Source: Cyanobacterium sp. Dongsha4
GTDB taxonomy: Bacteria; Cyanobacteriota; Cyanobacteriia; Cyanobacteriales; Cyanobacteriaceae
Reading direction: 5' to 3'
DNA: 64,000 bases
Assembly: GCF_036345015.1 (NCBI RefSeq)
Contig: NZ_CP084098.1
Location: 2,679,326-2,743,325, forward strand
Below the pieces are notes generated by a model that had not been told where the DNA came from, made no database searches, and saw only the letters and a list, made by a program, of their open reading frames with translations. Of this stretch, positions 9,734 through 19,460 are shown piece by piece; position 1 is the first letter of the stretch; each line of letters starts with the position of its first letter. The position numbers and the translations under genes are program-made.

Positions 9734-10798
9734 ATGGTAGATTCAGTAATTCTTCAAGTTAAAGCAGTAAGTAAAAAATTCTCTGCAAAACAACTTCCTG
9801 CGGTAAATCAGGTTAGCTTTGACTTAAAACAAGGGGAATTATTAGGTTTATTGGGTCCTTCCGGATGTGGTAAAACAACTCTATTAAGGATGATTGCTGG
9901 TTTTGAAAGGCCTTCCGAAGGAAGCATTTTTTTAGCAAATAATATGGTAACGGGAGATTCTATCTGGGTTGAACCCGAAAAGAGAAAAACTGGTATGGTG
10001 TTTCAAGATTATGCTCTTTTTCCCCATTTAAGTGTTGCCGATAACATTGCTTTTGGGCTAAAAACGAAAAAACCTCGCCCTAACAATCAGGAAATAAAAC
10101 AAAGAGTTGCTGAAGTTTTGCAATTAGTGGGTTTAAGTGGTTTAGAAAAGCGTTATCCTCATGAGTTATCTGGTGGGCAACAACAGCGTATTGCTCTGGC
10201 TAGAGCCTTAGCACCCCAACCTGAATTAATTTTGTTAGATGAGCCTTTAAGTAATTTAGACGTACAAGTGCGAGAAAGGTTACGCCATGAAGTAAGAAGT
10301 ATTTTAAAAAGCACTAACACCGCCGCAATTTTTGTTACCCATGATCAAAGTGAAGCAATGGCGATCGCAGATAAAATTGGGGTAATGCAAGATGGAAAAC
10401 TATTACAGTTGGGAACTCCAGAAGATATTTATACTTGTCCTCAATGCCGTTTTGTAGCGGAATTTGTGACTCAGGCAAACTTTGTACAAGCTACTAAACA
10501 AGGGGATGTGTGGTGTACCGAATTGGGTGAGTGGAGTTTAAATTTACCTGTTAATTATCAAGAAGGAGAGCTCATGTTTCGTCAAGAGGATGTTATTTTG
10601 CATCCTGATGAAGAAGGGGTAACAGTAATACAGGAAAGGGAGTTTTTAGGTAGAGAGTATCGTTATTGCTTGGAAACTCAATCAGGAAAAAGGCTTCATG
10701 CCCGTACCGATGTGAAAACGCAGTTACCTGTGGGAACAAAAGTAAAATTAGACGTGATACCCGAAACTGCCCAAATTTTCCCTCTCATTAAACATTAG
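9734..10798 (+). CDS. futC: ABC transporter ATP-binding protein, FutC/FbpC-like (iron uptake)
   Basis: A 354-residue ATPase with Walker A GPSGCGKTT, Q-loop QDYALFPH, signature LSGGQQQR, Walker B LILLDEPLSNLD and switch histidine VTHDQ. A C-terminal TOBE-like domain of about 110 residues follows. The closest family resemblance is to ATPases of ferric-iron (Fbp/Fut) or related importers. I started at ATG 9734 (MVDSVILQVK) because the extra 32 upstream residues are not ABC-like. No permease or substrate-binding gene is adjacent. Separate chromosomal location of the ATPase is known for cyanobacterial Fut systems. The iron assignment is family inference; thiamine or polyamine importers use similar ATPases. 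Confidence 0.7.
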   Translation: MVDSVILQVKAVSKKFSAKQLPAVNQVSFDLKQGELLGLLGPSGCGKTTLLRMIAGFERPSEGSIFLANNMVTGDSIWVEPEKRKTGMVFQDYALFPHLSVADNIAFGLKTKKPRPNNQEIKQRVAEVLQLVGLSGLEKRYPHELSGGQQQRIALARALAPQPELILLDEPLSNLDVQVRERLRHEVRSILKSTNTAAIFVTHDQSEAMAIADKIGVMQDGKLLQLGTPEDIYTCPQCRFVAEFVTQANFVQATKQGDVWCTELGEWSLNLPVNYQEGELMFRQEDVILHPDEEGVTVIQEREFLGREYRYCLETQSGKRLHARTDVKTQLPVGTKVKLDVIPETAQIFPLIKH

Positions 10799-10852
10799 GG
10801 AGAGGTGTCAGGTTGCAGGTTTAGGGGAGTAATGAGTAATTATCAACTATTC

Positions 10853-10911
10853 ACTATTGCAAGAGTGCCTATTCCCTGTCTGAACCAGAAAATTTTAGAA
10901 TGAAACAGCCT
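10853..10911 (-). repeat. Solo end of the GGCTGTTTCA inverted-repeat element
   Basis: This stretch is the reverse complement of the left part of the element at 27201-27402. The two share the terminal (A)GGCTGTTTCATTCTAAAA and about 45 further bases with one short indel. Only one end is present here, so this is a truncated copy or a fragment. Confidence 0.7.
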
Positions 10912-10971
10912 TGGGTATTTGGGGGGAGGGGTGTTGAATATTCACCCCTTGAAACAATCAAACAATCAGGT

Positions 10972-12714
10972 TTAAGCAGGATAGATACGCAAACGGCGAT
11001 TTGGTTCATCGCCAAAACTGTCCGATCGCAGTCTATAATGTTCAATTAACTCATGTTGCATTTTCCTAACTTTGGCACTTCTGGGCAATAACTCCACTGG
11101 TTGCCCTTGAGGAATAACAATTTGCTCCACTGCTAAACGGGCTTCTTCTAAAGCCTCAATTTCATCATCACTGCCCACCCTTGTTAAAACCCTTATATCT
11201 AAAGATTCAGGCTCATTACCATCCTCTAAACTAACTAATTCTCTTAAAGCACGGGTAATATGGGGAATGCTATTAGATTTGATGCTTTTAATGGGTAATT
11301 GACGCTCTTTTGCTAATTGTACTAACTTTGAATGATGTTTAACTTGCGATCGCAGTGCCAAAACCGCATCCGCCGAATCTAAATCCTTAGTTAACACAAT
11401 TGGTAACTTGAGAATAGAAATAACATGATCTAAATGACTCTTACCAATACCATAAGGATAAAGATAAATCGGGAAATCCTCTCCATTAGGACCAGGAGTC
11501 CTCATTTTTTGTCCTGTTTTTTCTAGTTGATACCACGAGTTTGCCAACATCTCTTCAAACTCATTATGAATAGGCTGAGGAGTTATGGGTAAAGGAGTCA
11601 TTTTTCCCTGAGCCCTTAAACCTGTAGGCTTATTAGGAATATCAATTAGGGTAGGAGGATTGGTACTGACTTGTTGAGGAGAAGAAAAACTGGGATCTCT
11701 GGTAATAGAGACTTCTCCCGCATCATTAACCTGTCTTAACTGAGGTATAGGCTGTTTACCCCTCAATAAATAATCTACCGTTTGAGCAACATCTTCATGG
11801 ACTACCCATTTTTGTCTTTCCCACATTTCCACCGCAATCTCAAAGGTGGGAGGGGCTTTGCGCTCTAAAACGGTTTTTTGTGAACCACGCCGACGAGCTT
11901 CTTCATCGCCAAGAGTTACCGATTGAATCCCACCAATTAAATCCGATAAGGTAGGGTTTTTAATTAAATTCTCTAAATGATTACCGTGAGCCGTACCAAC
12001 TAACTGTACACCTCTTTCAGCAATGGTTCTAGCGGCAAGGGCTTCTAATTCCGTACCAATTTCATCAATAATAATTACTTCAGGCATATGGTTTTCTACG
12101 GCTTCAATCATTACCTGATGTTGTAATTCAGGCCGTGCCACTTGCATTCTTCTGGCTCTACCGATAGCAGGATGAGGTACATCCCCATCTCCAGCGATTT
12201 CATTAGAAGTATCAATGATAACCACTCTTTTTTCTAGTTCATCGGCTAAAACCCTAGCAATTTCCCTTAAAGCTGTGGTTTTACCAACTCCGGGGCGGCC
12301 TAATAACAGAATAGATTGACCACTTTCGACTAATTCTTTAATCATAAGAATAGTGCCAAACACCGCCCTACCAATACGACAGGTTAAACCAATAATGTCC
12401 CCCTGACGATTACGGATAGCACTGATGCGGTGCAATGTGCGTTCAATTCCTGCTCTGTTGTCGGCACTAAAATGTCCTACCCTCGCCACACAATGAGCTA
12501 AATCCTCTCTGGTAATTAATTGATCACTTAAATATTCCGTACGATGAGAAAATCTTGCTTCTGGTTTTCTACCTAAATCTAACACTATTTCTATCAAGGA
12601 ATTTTTTTGAGGATGATTTTCTAATGGTTGTTTAATGTTTGAAGGCAGTATCTCCAATAATTTGTCTAAATCATCGGTAATTTGCATTCTGTGAGGGGGT
12701 AGTTTTAATTCCAT
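10972..12714 (-). CDS. ycf45: Ycf45-type AAA ATPase with C-terminal R3H domain
   Basis: A 580-residue ATPase related to plastid Ycf45 and Synechocystis Slr0374, with a SpoIIIAA-like P-loop core. Walker A is GRPGVGKTT (139-147) and Walker B is EVIIIDE (about 212-218). A linker rich in Pro, Ser and Thr (about 315-375) follows. The C-terminus (about 515-575) resembles a single-strand nucleic-acid-binding R3H domain (HELIEHYRLRSDSFG). The molecular role is uncertain; the Synechocystis homolog is associated with stress-responsive transcripts. The gene stands alone on the minus strand, 129 bases from the GT2 gene's end. Confidence 0.9.
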   Translation of the reverse strand: MELKLPPHRMQITDDLDKLLEILPSNIKQPLENHPQKNSLIEIVLDLGRKPEARFSHRTEYLSDQLITREDLAHCVARVGHFSADNRAGIERTLHRISAIRNRQGDIIGLTCRIGRAVFGTILMIKELVESGQSILLLGRPGVGKTTALREIARVLADELEKRVVIIDTSNEIAGDGDVPHPAIGRARRMQVARPELQHQVMIEAVENHMPEVIIIDEIGTELEALAARTIAERGVQLVGTAHGNHLENLIKNPTLSDLIGGIQSVTLGDEEARRRGSQKTVLERKAPPTFEIAVEMWERQKWVVHEDVAQTVDYLLRGKQPIPQLRQVNDAGEVSITRDPSFSSPQQVSTNPPTLIDIPNKPTGLRAQGKMTPLPITPQPIHNEFEEMLANSWYQLEKTGQKMRTPGPNGEDFPIYLYPYGIGKSHLDHVISILKLPIVLTKDLDSADAVLALRSQVKHHSKLVQLAKERQLPIKSIKSNSIPHITRALRELVSLEDGNEPESLDIRVLTRVGSDDEIEALEEARLAVEQIVIPQGQPVELLPRSAKVRKMQHELIEHYRLRSDSFGDEPNRRLRIYPA

Positions 12715-12843
12715 TCTTGATGTTAATAAAGTAGGTTTAAAAAGAGTTTAAGTATTTTGGTGAATTTGTCAAATATTTATTTGTGTCCATGATAACTATT
12801 AATATCAGTTTTGTTAGCAATTTAGCTATTGTTTCACTCATTT

Positions 12844-13971
12844 TTATGATTCTGAGTCTAATTCTGTGCTTCGCCAACTAAGTTTTAAATTTAGCCAATA
12901 ATTCCAAATAGTGACAATTGCGATCGCACCTAAGTTTGCTACATATCGATTTAAACCGAAAATATTATAAAAAATATTGAGAAATAGAACGTTAAGAATT
13001 AATCCTGCCAAACAAATCAGGTTAAACTTAATAAATCGCTTAATTTTGCGTCTTTTACCCGGTTGAGTTTGGGCAATATCTCGAAAAGTCCAACTATCAT
13101 TCCAAAGAAAATTATTGATAATAGCTAACTCTGCGGCGATGATTTTACTGCGAGTTAAAGGTAAACCAAGGGTAGAAGAGTCACTCAAGAGGTAAAGAAA
13201 ACCCATATCAACAAAGACACCGCTTAAACCTACTACTCCAAAACGAAGAAAACGCTCGAATTTCCATAAAGATAACCTTAAACGTACTAAGTGGCGAATA
13301 TAGTCAATATACTGCTGTTTTGTCACCTTACTTTGACCTTCTTGTCTTTCTTGGAAAACGTATCCCACTTCGCTAATCCAACCGATTTTACCTTTGGCTA
13401 AAACTTCGATTAAAATTTTGTATCCCAAAGGGTTTAATTTACTATTGGCTAAACAACGACGACGCACCAAAAAATAGCCACTCATGGGATCGGAAACTCG
13501 TCCAATTACACCGGGTAAGATAATTAAACCTAAAGTTTGAGCGCCTCGGGAAAGAAACCGTCTTAATAAACTCCAGTCGCTTACTCCTCCTCCTTCTACA
13601 TGACGACTAGCAACGGCTAAATCTGCCCCTTTTTCTATTTCTGACCATAATTGTAATAAAGACTCTGGGGGGTGCTGTAAATCCGCATCAATTACCCCTA
13701 AAATTTCTCCTTGGGCTTTTTCCCATCCTTTCATCACTGCGGTAGATAATCCTTTTTCCCCTTGACGGCGAATAACTTTGAGTTGGGGATATTGATTACT
13801 TAAATCTTGGGCTATTTTCCAAGTTAAATCGGGACTATCATCATCCACAATAATTATTTCATATTTCTGCTCTAAGGTGCGATCGAGTAGAGATGTCAAC
13901 TGAATAATTAAAGGGGGTATATTTTCGCTTTCGTTATAAGTAGGAATAATTAAAGATAGTAGCAAGGACAA
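12844..13971 (-). CDS. GT2 glycosyltransferase fused to a GtrA-like membrane domain
   Basis: A 375-residue protein. Residues 1-230 are a dolichol-phosphate-mannose-synthase-like GT2 domain (IIPTYNESENI, IIVDDDSPD and metal-binding DADLQHPP near residue 95). Residues about 240-370 form a four-helix GtrA/DPMS-type membrane domain. Such fusions transfer a hexose from a nucleotide sugar to a polyprenyl-phosphate carrier for use outside the membrane. The start is a TTG at 13971, because an in-frame stop lies two codons upstream and no ATG is available. No clear Shine-Dalgarno sequence was found. The sugar and the acceptor pathway are unknown. Confidence 0.88.
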   Translation of the reverse strand: MSLLLSLIIPTYNESENIPPLIIQLTSLLDRTLEQKYEIIIVDDDSPDLTWKIAQDLSNQYPQLKVIRRQGEKGLSTAVMKGWEKAQGEILGVIDADLQHPPESLLQLWSEIEKGADLAVASRHVEGGGVSDWSLLRRFLSRGAQTLGLIILPGVIGRVSDPMSGYFLVRRRCLANSKLNPLGYKILIEVLAKGKIGWISEVGYVFQERQEGQSKVTKQQYIDYIRHLVRLRLSLWKFERFLRFGVVGLSGVFVDMGFLYLLSDSSTLGLPLTRSKIIAAELAIINNFLWNDSWTFRDIAQTQPGKRRKIKRFIKFNLICLAGLILNVLFLNIFYNIFGLNRYVANLGAIAIVTIWNYWLNLKLSWRSTELDSES

Positions 13972-14059
13972 AAATTAAAAATGGTAAATAAACTATTAAT
14001 AATTTTAAGATAGTTAGGGTGAAGAAAAAAATATTAGACGAGCTTACCTGATAACATTC

Positions 14060-14794
14060 ATGTCAAAAGAAATACCTAGACTATTCCAAAAAACAAAATT
14101 ACTTGAAGGGCAAATAGATGAATTTTTAGACAAAATAGCGGAAGGTGCAATTCATTTTGAAATCGGGATGACGGCTTTTTTGGGGGCTGGAAAAGTCAAT
14201 CAAACATCAGAAGAGCAGTTATTTCAGATTAATAATTTAAAGGAAAAATGTAGTGAATTACGTCGAACTATTGTTAATATCCTCTACACAGAAATGTTAA
14301 TTCCTGATTTTAGGGGGGATGTTTTAAGTTTATTAACTAACTTATTTTCTTTGCTAGATGCGTTGGGGAAAAACTTTCAAGAATTAATGATTGAGCATCA
14401 AGAAATTGAGTCAAAAAGCCCTTCTAATCCTGAAGAAGAAAATAATCACATTGAAAATCAAACTAGAATTCAAAAAGAAAACCATTTGAGCGAAGGAGAA
14501 TTATTATTATTGGTGAAAATGGTGGTTAAAAGTGTGGAAATGGTGGTAGTGGCGGCAAGGGACTTTTTTCGTAATCCCAAGGCAGTAAGAGATCATATTT
14601 ATCAGGTTAGGGTATATGAGTCAGAAGCTGATCGTATTTCTATTAGTATTAAGAAAAATATTTTTTCCTCTAATTTAAAATTTTCCCATAAAATTAACCT
14701 CAGAGATAAAGTTAATGCCATAGATGCGATCGCAGATAAAGCGGAAGAAGTTGCTGACGAATTATCTATTTATGCAATACAAAGAATTATTTGA
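14060..14794 (+). CDS. DUF47/PhoU-like phosphate-transport accessory protein
   Basis: A 244-residue, mostly alpha-helical protein of the DUF47 (TIGR00153, PhoU-like) type. The N-terminal half forms helices with charged heptads. The C-terminal part (REL-like helices ending ..DRISISIKKNIFSS and NAIDAIADKAEEVADEL) carries the acidic helix bundle of this family, which often binds metals. DUF47 genes typically pair with PiT phosphate transporters. A PiT gene lies 1.8 kb downstream on the same strand, separated by a TPR gene. The central acidic segment (about 120-145) is low-complexity. It probably regulates or assists phosphate uptake at the inner membrane. Confidence 0.75.
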   Translation: MSKEIPRLFQKTKLLEGQIDEFLDKIAEGAIHFEIGMTAFLGAGKVNQTSEEQLFQINNLKEKCSELRRTIVNILYTEMLIPDFRGDVLSLLTNLFSLLDALGKNFQELMIEHQEIESKSPSNPEEENNHIENQTRIQKENHLSEGELLLLVKMVVKSVEMVVVAARDFFRNPKAVRDHIYQVRVYESEADRISISIKKNIFSSNLKFSHKINLRDKVNAIDAIADKAEEVADELSIYAIQRII

Positions 14795-14813
14795 GTAGTG
14801 CAATAAAGTTGTC

Positions 14814-14918
14814 ATGCTCATTCAAGCACAAGAAAAAATTAATCACGTAAAAGCAAAAAAATCAAAAGTATTGGACTTAAGTTATGATTCTAGTCAAGAA
14901 GAAGAACAAAAATTATAG
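14814..14918 (+). CDS. Possible 34-residue peptide (doubtful)
   Basis: An ATG at 14814 opens 34 codons ending in TAG at 14918. The peptide is lysine- and glutamate-rich (MLIQAQEKINHVKAKKSK start, SSQEEEQKL end). It has no signal or membrane segment and no clear ribosome site. It may be a chance frame or the scrap of a larger gene. Confidence 0.2.
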   Translation: MLIQAQEKINHVKAKKSKVLDLSYDSSQEEEQKL

Positions 14919-15045
14919 CCATTTTAAATAGGAATGAAACAAAATCAAAACCTGTAACTTTTGTTTATCAAAGACTTGAGTTTTTAAAGTGTCTCAACGT
15001 TAATTGAAATAACTATAATTATAGTTACACTAAAAATAAAAAATT

Positions 15046-16365
15046 ATGATCAGTGTAAATAAAAAAGATTTATTTCAAGCTAAATTAACAGGTAATTTTC
15101 TAAATTTAGAAAGTCAATTACAAGAATATTTTATTAACTCTAATAATTTATTAGATTTTACTGAAAATGAAACAAAAAATAATCTCAATATTCTAACTAA
15201 AATTTATTTATATCAACGAAAATATGATGAAGCAAAACAATTTATTAACTCTATACTAGAAGCAAAAATTAAACAATTAGGAGAAAAAGAAAATAGTGAA
15301 GTTGCTTTTATCTTAGAGAATTTGGCTTTTATTACTTATTTAGAAACTTATTATCCTTTTTTTCAAGACACCACAGAAGCAAAAAATATATATCTTCAAT
15401 TATTAGAAATTCAAAAACAATTATATGGTCAAAATAGTCTTAAAATAATTCAAATCTTAATAGTAATAGGTGTCATTAGCAATCAGAAAGATGCTCCAGA
15501 ATTTCTTGCTCAAGCTCTTGATATATGCGATCGCATCTTAACAGACAATGATATAGAATTGGCTTATTTCTTATGGCAAATAGGTTCAACTTTATTGGAT
15601 AAATGTTATTCTTTTGGTGCTAAATCTTCTGAATTAGAATATATAGAAGTTGTTTTAACAGAATCCTTAGAAATTTGTCAAAAATACCTGCCTGAATCTC
15701 ATCCTTTATATCTTTCTTGTATGATTAATTTAGCCCAAACTAAACATCATTTAACACATTACGAATCTGCTGAAAAGTTATGGAGAAAAAGTCTTGCTGA
15801 GTATGAAAAAAAGTTCTATCCTTTTCATCCACAAATATTTAACCTACGTTACCATTTAATAGTTAACTTGCAAATGCAGAGTAAACACGAAGAATTAACA
15901 GAATTTAAAAAAATACAAGACAATTATAGGGAATATCACCAAAAAAGAATAAAAGGAATTGTATTTAATGATCCTGATTTTGATACCACCTTATATCCTC
16001 TCGAAGATATTTTAACAGGAGAAGATGAAAATCAAGGATTAGATTTTGACTTTGCCACTGAGTACGAAAAAATGATAGAAAAACAACGAGAATATTTATC
16101 TCAAGATAACTTTTATGTTGCTAATTCTTTGGAAAATTCGGCTTATGAGAATTTAAGAAAATCTGAGTTATTTCTACTAACTGAAGTTGAAACTTTATTT
16201 TTAAGAGCCTTACAGATTAAAAGTAAGATTTTAGGTCATAATCATGACGAAGTTTTAGATATATTAGCAAGTTTAGCTTATGTTTATGAGTTACAACAAG
16301 ATCAGGATTCTTATAAACTTTGTTTACAAAAAATAGCCCAATTAAAAATAACGAAACAATCATAA
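15046..16365 (+). CDS. Tetratricopeptide-repeat-like protein
   Basis: A 439-residue, helix-rich soluble protein with degenerate TPR units of the kinesin-light-chain type. Examples are LYQRKYDEAKQFINSIL, ALDICDRIL, YLPESHPLYLSCMINLA and FLRALQIKSKILGHNHDEVLD (about 380-400), the latter followed by DILASLAYVYELQ. No signal peptide or catalytic domain is visible. The gene sits between the DUF47 and PiT genes on the same strand, which suggests but does not prove a scaffold role near phosphate uptake. Codon use is very AT-rich. Confidence 0.7.
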   Translation: MISVNKKDLFQAKLTGNFLNLESQLQEYFINSNNLLDFTENETKNNLNILTKIYLYQRKYDEAKQFINSILEAKIKQLGEKENSEVAFILENLAFITYLETYYPFFQDTTEAKNIYLQLLEIQKQLYGQNSLKIIQILIVIGVISNQKDAPEFLAQALDICDRILTDNDIELAYFLWQIGSTLLDKCYSFGAKSSELEYIEVVLTESLEICQKYLPESHPLYLSCMINLAQTKHHLTHYESAEKLWRKSLAEYEKKFYPFHPQIFNLRYHLIVNLQMQSKHEELTEFKKIQDNYREYHQKRIKGIVFNDPDFDTTLYPLEDILTGEDENQGLDFDFATEYEKMIEKQREYLSQDNFYVANSLENSAYENLRKSELFLLTEVETLFLRALQIKSKILGHNHDEVLDILASLAYVYELQQDQDSYKLCLQKIAQLKITKQS

Positions 16366-16608
16366 AATTAATCTATAATTATTAATACTATTTATTTAAT
16401 TATGCTGAGTTAGAGATAGTCATAATGCTTATTTATAAACAGTTATAAGTAAAACAAATAAAGTCTAATTTTCACTGATATTTGCGATCGCACAATCTAT
16501 ACAAAATCTATGAAGTTAGTCTAAACTACATCTAAGAATTAGGGTTTAATGTTCCTTCATCCAGTACATTGTTGCCCTTTTCCTTTTTTACTTTTCTGAT
16601 AAAATCAA

Positions 16609-17676
16609 ATGAATTTAATTACAACTTTAATTTTTCTCTCTAGTGGCTTGTTTTTGGGATGGTCATTGGGTGCTAATGATGCTTCAAATGTATTTGGTAC
16701 GGCGGTAGGTAGTCGCATGATTCGCTTTTCAACGGCGGCGACAATATGCAGTGTTTTCGTGATTATCGGTGCAGTTACAGGAGGTGCAGGGGCGGCTCAT
16801 GGTTTGGGAGAATTAGGAAAAGTGAATGCCTTACCCGGTTCATTTACTGTGGCTTTGGGAGCGGCTTTAACGGTGTTATGGATGACAAAATTAGGACTTC
16901 CTGTTTCTACTTCTCAGGCAGTGGTAGGGGCAATTATTGGTTGGAATTGGTTTAGTGGCTCACCAACGGATTTTCAGAGTTTGGGTAAAATCGTTAGCAC
17001 TTGGATTCTTTGCCCGATTCTGGCGGGTGTTTTTTCCTATGGCATTTATCAGATAGTAGTAATTTTAATTGAGCGCACTAAGCCTCATTTATTGAGCTTG
17101 GATAGTAATGTGCGTTGGAGTTTAATTTTTGTGGGTGCATTTGGTTCATATACCCTCGGAGCGAATAATATTGGTAATGTTATGGGGGTTTTTATTTCTG
17201 CCTCCCCTTTTAAGGATATAAATATTGCAGGAATTACCAAAATTTCTTCTGTAGAACAATTATTTCTACTAGGTTCGATCGCGATCGCCATAGGAGTATT
17301 TACTTATTCAAAAAAAGTAATGATGACTGTAGGAGATAGTTTAATGGCTTTATCTCCTGTAGGTGCTTTAACTGTAGTCTTGGCAAACTCTTTAGTTTTA
17401 TTTATTTTTTCTTCCAAAGCCCTATCAAATTTTGTCGTTAATTTAGGCTTACCAGCCATCCCTCTTATTCCCGTATCTAGTTCTCAAGCAGTAGTTGGAG
17501 CAGTGATAGGAATTGCTTTTTGTAAAGGATTTAAAGGAGTTAGACAGATAAAATGGGGAGTATTAGGGGAAATTGCGTCAGGATGGATTACAACTCCCAT
17601 CATTTCTGCTTTTATTGCTTTTATTCTCTTATTCATCGTGCAGAATGTTTTTGATCAACAAGTTTATATGACTTAA
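16609..17676 (+). CDS. PiT-family inorganic phosphate transporter
   Basis: A 355-residue inner-membrane permease of the PiT (PF01384) family, which moves phosphate as a metal-phosphate complex with protons or sodium. The family's duplicated signature is visible: GANDASNVFGTAVGSRM near residue 21 and LGANNIGNVMG near residue 183. Each half also has a PVSTSQAVVGA or PVSSSQAVVGA motif. About ten hydrophobic segments are present, and the length is short of eukaryotic forms but normal for bacteria. The ATG at 16609 directly precedes the first helix. It is grouped with the DUF47 and TPR genes upstream. Confidence 0.93.
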   Translation: MNLITTLIFLSSGLFLGWSLGANDASNVFGTAVGSRMIRFSTAATICSVFVIIGAVTGGAGAAHGLGELGKVNALPGSFTVALGAALTVLWMTKLGLPVSTSQAVVGAIIGWNWFSGSPTDFQSLGKIVSTWILCPILAGVFSYGIYQIVVILIERTKPHLLSLDSNVRWSLIFVGAFGSYTLGANNIGNVMGVFISASPFKDINIAGITKISSVEQLFLLGSIAIAIGVFTYSKKVMMTVGDSLMALSPVGALTVVLANSLVLFIFSSKALSNFVVNLGLPAIPLIPVSSSQAVVGAVIGIAFCKGFKGVRQIKWGVLGEIASGWITTPIISAFIAFILLFIVQNVFDQQVYMT

Positions 17677-17724
17677 CATTGCTATATCGTGAATTGTTCA
17701 TTGTTTGTTGATTTCTAAAAGCAA

Positions 17725-18276
17725 ATGAAATATCTAACTAAAAATATCAAATTTTTTGGTGTTAAGAGCTTAATTTTACTACTATCACTATCTTGTTTTA
17801 ATGATGCTAAAGCCCTTCCTCCAGAGCAAATATTACCCAAAAGAATAGAAGATTTAGAGTATCTAGGAGGTGCTTGGATTCCATTAAATAACAGTGAAGC
17901 CATGTATGGGGGTAATTTAGATGAAGGCAGTTATTGGTATCATCTTGCTCAGGGAAAAAATACAGTATTTTTAATACTTCAACAGTTACAAGCAAGAACT
18001 TCTGATGGAAAACCAATCATGAAAAATCTGGATGTGGTTGTTGTGCCAGAATTAGCAAAACAATCAACCTATGGGATTATGACAGGAGTACAAGAAAATT
18101 GTATTTATCCGAATGGACAAAAATTGCAAGATAGTCGAATATTGATTATTGTCAAATATCATCAAGATACAGCAACACCGATTAGGTCTTTTTTGGCAAA
18201 TTTGCAAACTGAAAAATGGGAAACTCCCCCTGCTTCAACAATTAAAGGTCTTGTTTGTCAACTGGAAATACCCTAA
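17725..18276 (+). CDS. Secreted hypothetical protein
   Basis: A 183-residue protein with an N-terminal hydrophobic segment (LILLLSLSCFNDAKA, about 15-31) that looks like a signal peptide cleaved near AKA. The mature part is mixed alpha/beta without a motif I recognise (GGAWIPLNNSEAMYGG, DVVVVPELA). Two cysteines (in QENCIY and GLVCQLE) could form a disulfide. It lies 49 bases after the PiT gene on the same strand and may be co-transcribed. It may be periplasmic. Confidence 0.7.
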   Translation: MKYLTKNIKFFGVKSLILLLSLSCFNDAKALPPEQILPKRIEDLEYLGGAWIPLNNSEAMYGGNLDEGSYWYHLAQGKNTVFLILQQLQARTSDGKPIMKNLDVVVVPELAKQSTYGIMTGVQENCIYPNGQKLQDSRILIIVKYHQDTATPIRSFLANLQTEKWETPPASTIKGLVCQLEIP

Positions 18277-18384
18277 ATTGGAATACAAAAAAAAGTAACG
18301 TAACAATAGTAAATCATTAATTAAGATTAATTCCTCTGGGGAAAATTCGATTTTCTTAACTCCTAATTCAGATAATATTATTTT

Positions 18385-19389
18385 ATGAAAAAAGTTATTA
18401 TTACTCATCCGATCGCATCTGCTACCATTGAAAAATTTAATTTAAAATCAATTCATAAAAAGTATAGTTTAGAAGATAAAAAAGCCTATTATCAAGAAAT
18501 AAATAATCAAGCAATTTTATATGTACCAGATATTGGAGCAAAACAAATTCCCGATGAAGAAAATGATCCTAGTATTGATAGATTAGGAGATTTACTAACT
18601 CAATTTCAACCTGATATTTTAATCGTTGGTAGTAATGCTGTTCCTGCTTGGGTTCTAACTTCATGGCGTGAAGCAGTGGGTAATGAAAGAGAATTAATGG
18701 TAATTAGGAGAGGAGTTGACACAAGAGCGATCGCAGTTTTTACCGCCGAAAAATTGAATATAAAAGTGGGTAATTTACCCGGTATTAATTCCCCCTATGT
18801 TGCTCAACATATGCTCAAATATTTAGAGCTAGATAAAGCAGATAAAAATAAAAGTAAAATCGCCATTATTGGAGTGGGAAATATAGGTAAAGTTATTGTT
18901 AATGAATCCTTAAAATATAATCTTAATACCCATATTTTTAGTCCCTCTTTAATCGATAAAAATAGACAAAGTTTTTACTTACAAGAAAGAGGAATAAATC
19001 CAACACAAGTAATTTGTGAAGATTCCTTAGCCAAAGTAATAAATAATGCTACCCATGTTGCGATCGCAATTCCATGGAAAGATAAAGACGGAAAACCCCA
19101 AGCAGACTTAATCACAGCACAAGAAATAGAAACCTTAACACAACCTTGCAAAATAGTGTCAGCATCTGTACCAAGAATCTTTAGCGAATCGGCTTTAAAA
19201 CTTATGGATGAGTTAAGTCAACAAGGAAATATGTTTGTCAGGATAGATACAGCCCAAAGACGAGCAGAGGAGTTTAAGCCCTTATATCCTCATCTACAAT
19301 TTGCCCACAACGAAGCATTTGCATCTCCTGAATGTCAGGAAGCCTTAGATTTAGCGATGTTTGCTTTAATTGAACAACATTTTAAGTGA
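18385..19389 (+). CDS. D-2-hydroxyacid dehydrogenase-like NAD(P)-binding protein
   Basis: A 334-residue protein resembling D-isomer-specific 2-hydroxyacid dehydrogenases. The central Rossmann motif is IIGVGNIGKVIV near residue 160, followed by a second half with THVAIAIPW and VSASVPRIFSESAL. An arginine (VPR) and a late histidine (FAHNEAFASPECQEAL) occupy places where the family has its catalytic Arg and His, but the match is loose. The N-terminal catalytic-domain half is divergent. The substrate is unknown. The gene is preceded by a 108-base gap and followed by a MITE. Confidence 0.75.
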   Translation: MKKVIITHPIASATIEKFNLKSIHKKYSLEDKKAYYQEINNQAILYVPDIGAKQIPDEENDPSIDRLGDLLTQFQPDILIVGSNAVPAWVLTSWREAVGNERELMVIRRGVDTRAIAVFTAEKLNIKVGNLPGINSPYVAQHMLKYLELDKADKNKSKIAIIGVGNIGKVIVNESLKYNLNTHIFSPSLIDKNRQSFYLQERGINPTQVICEDSLAKVINNATHVAIAIPWKDKDGKPQADLITAQEIETLTQPCKIVSASVPRIFSESALKLMDELSQQGNMFVRIDTAQRRAEEFKPLYPHLQFAHNEAFASPECQEALDLAMFALIEQHFK

Positions 19390-19460
19390 TAGAAAGTTGA
19401 GGGGTTAGGAGAAAGGGAGATGAGGGGATGAGGGGAAGGGATGAGAGGGAAAAACTAATT

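Noticed and set aside
16746-16955. Alternative-frame peptide inside the PiT gene
   Set aside because: It overlaps the PiT signature region in another frame; the PiT frame is clearly the coding one.
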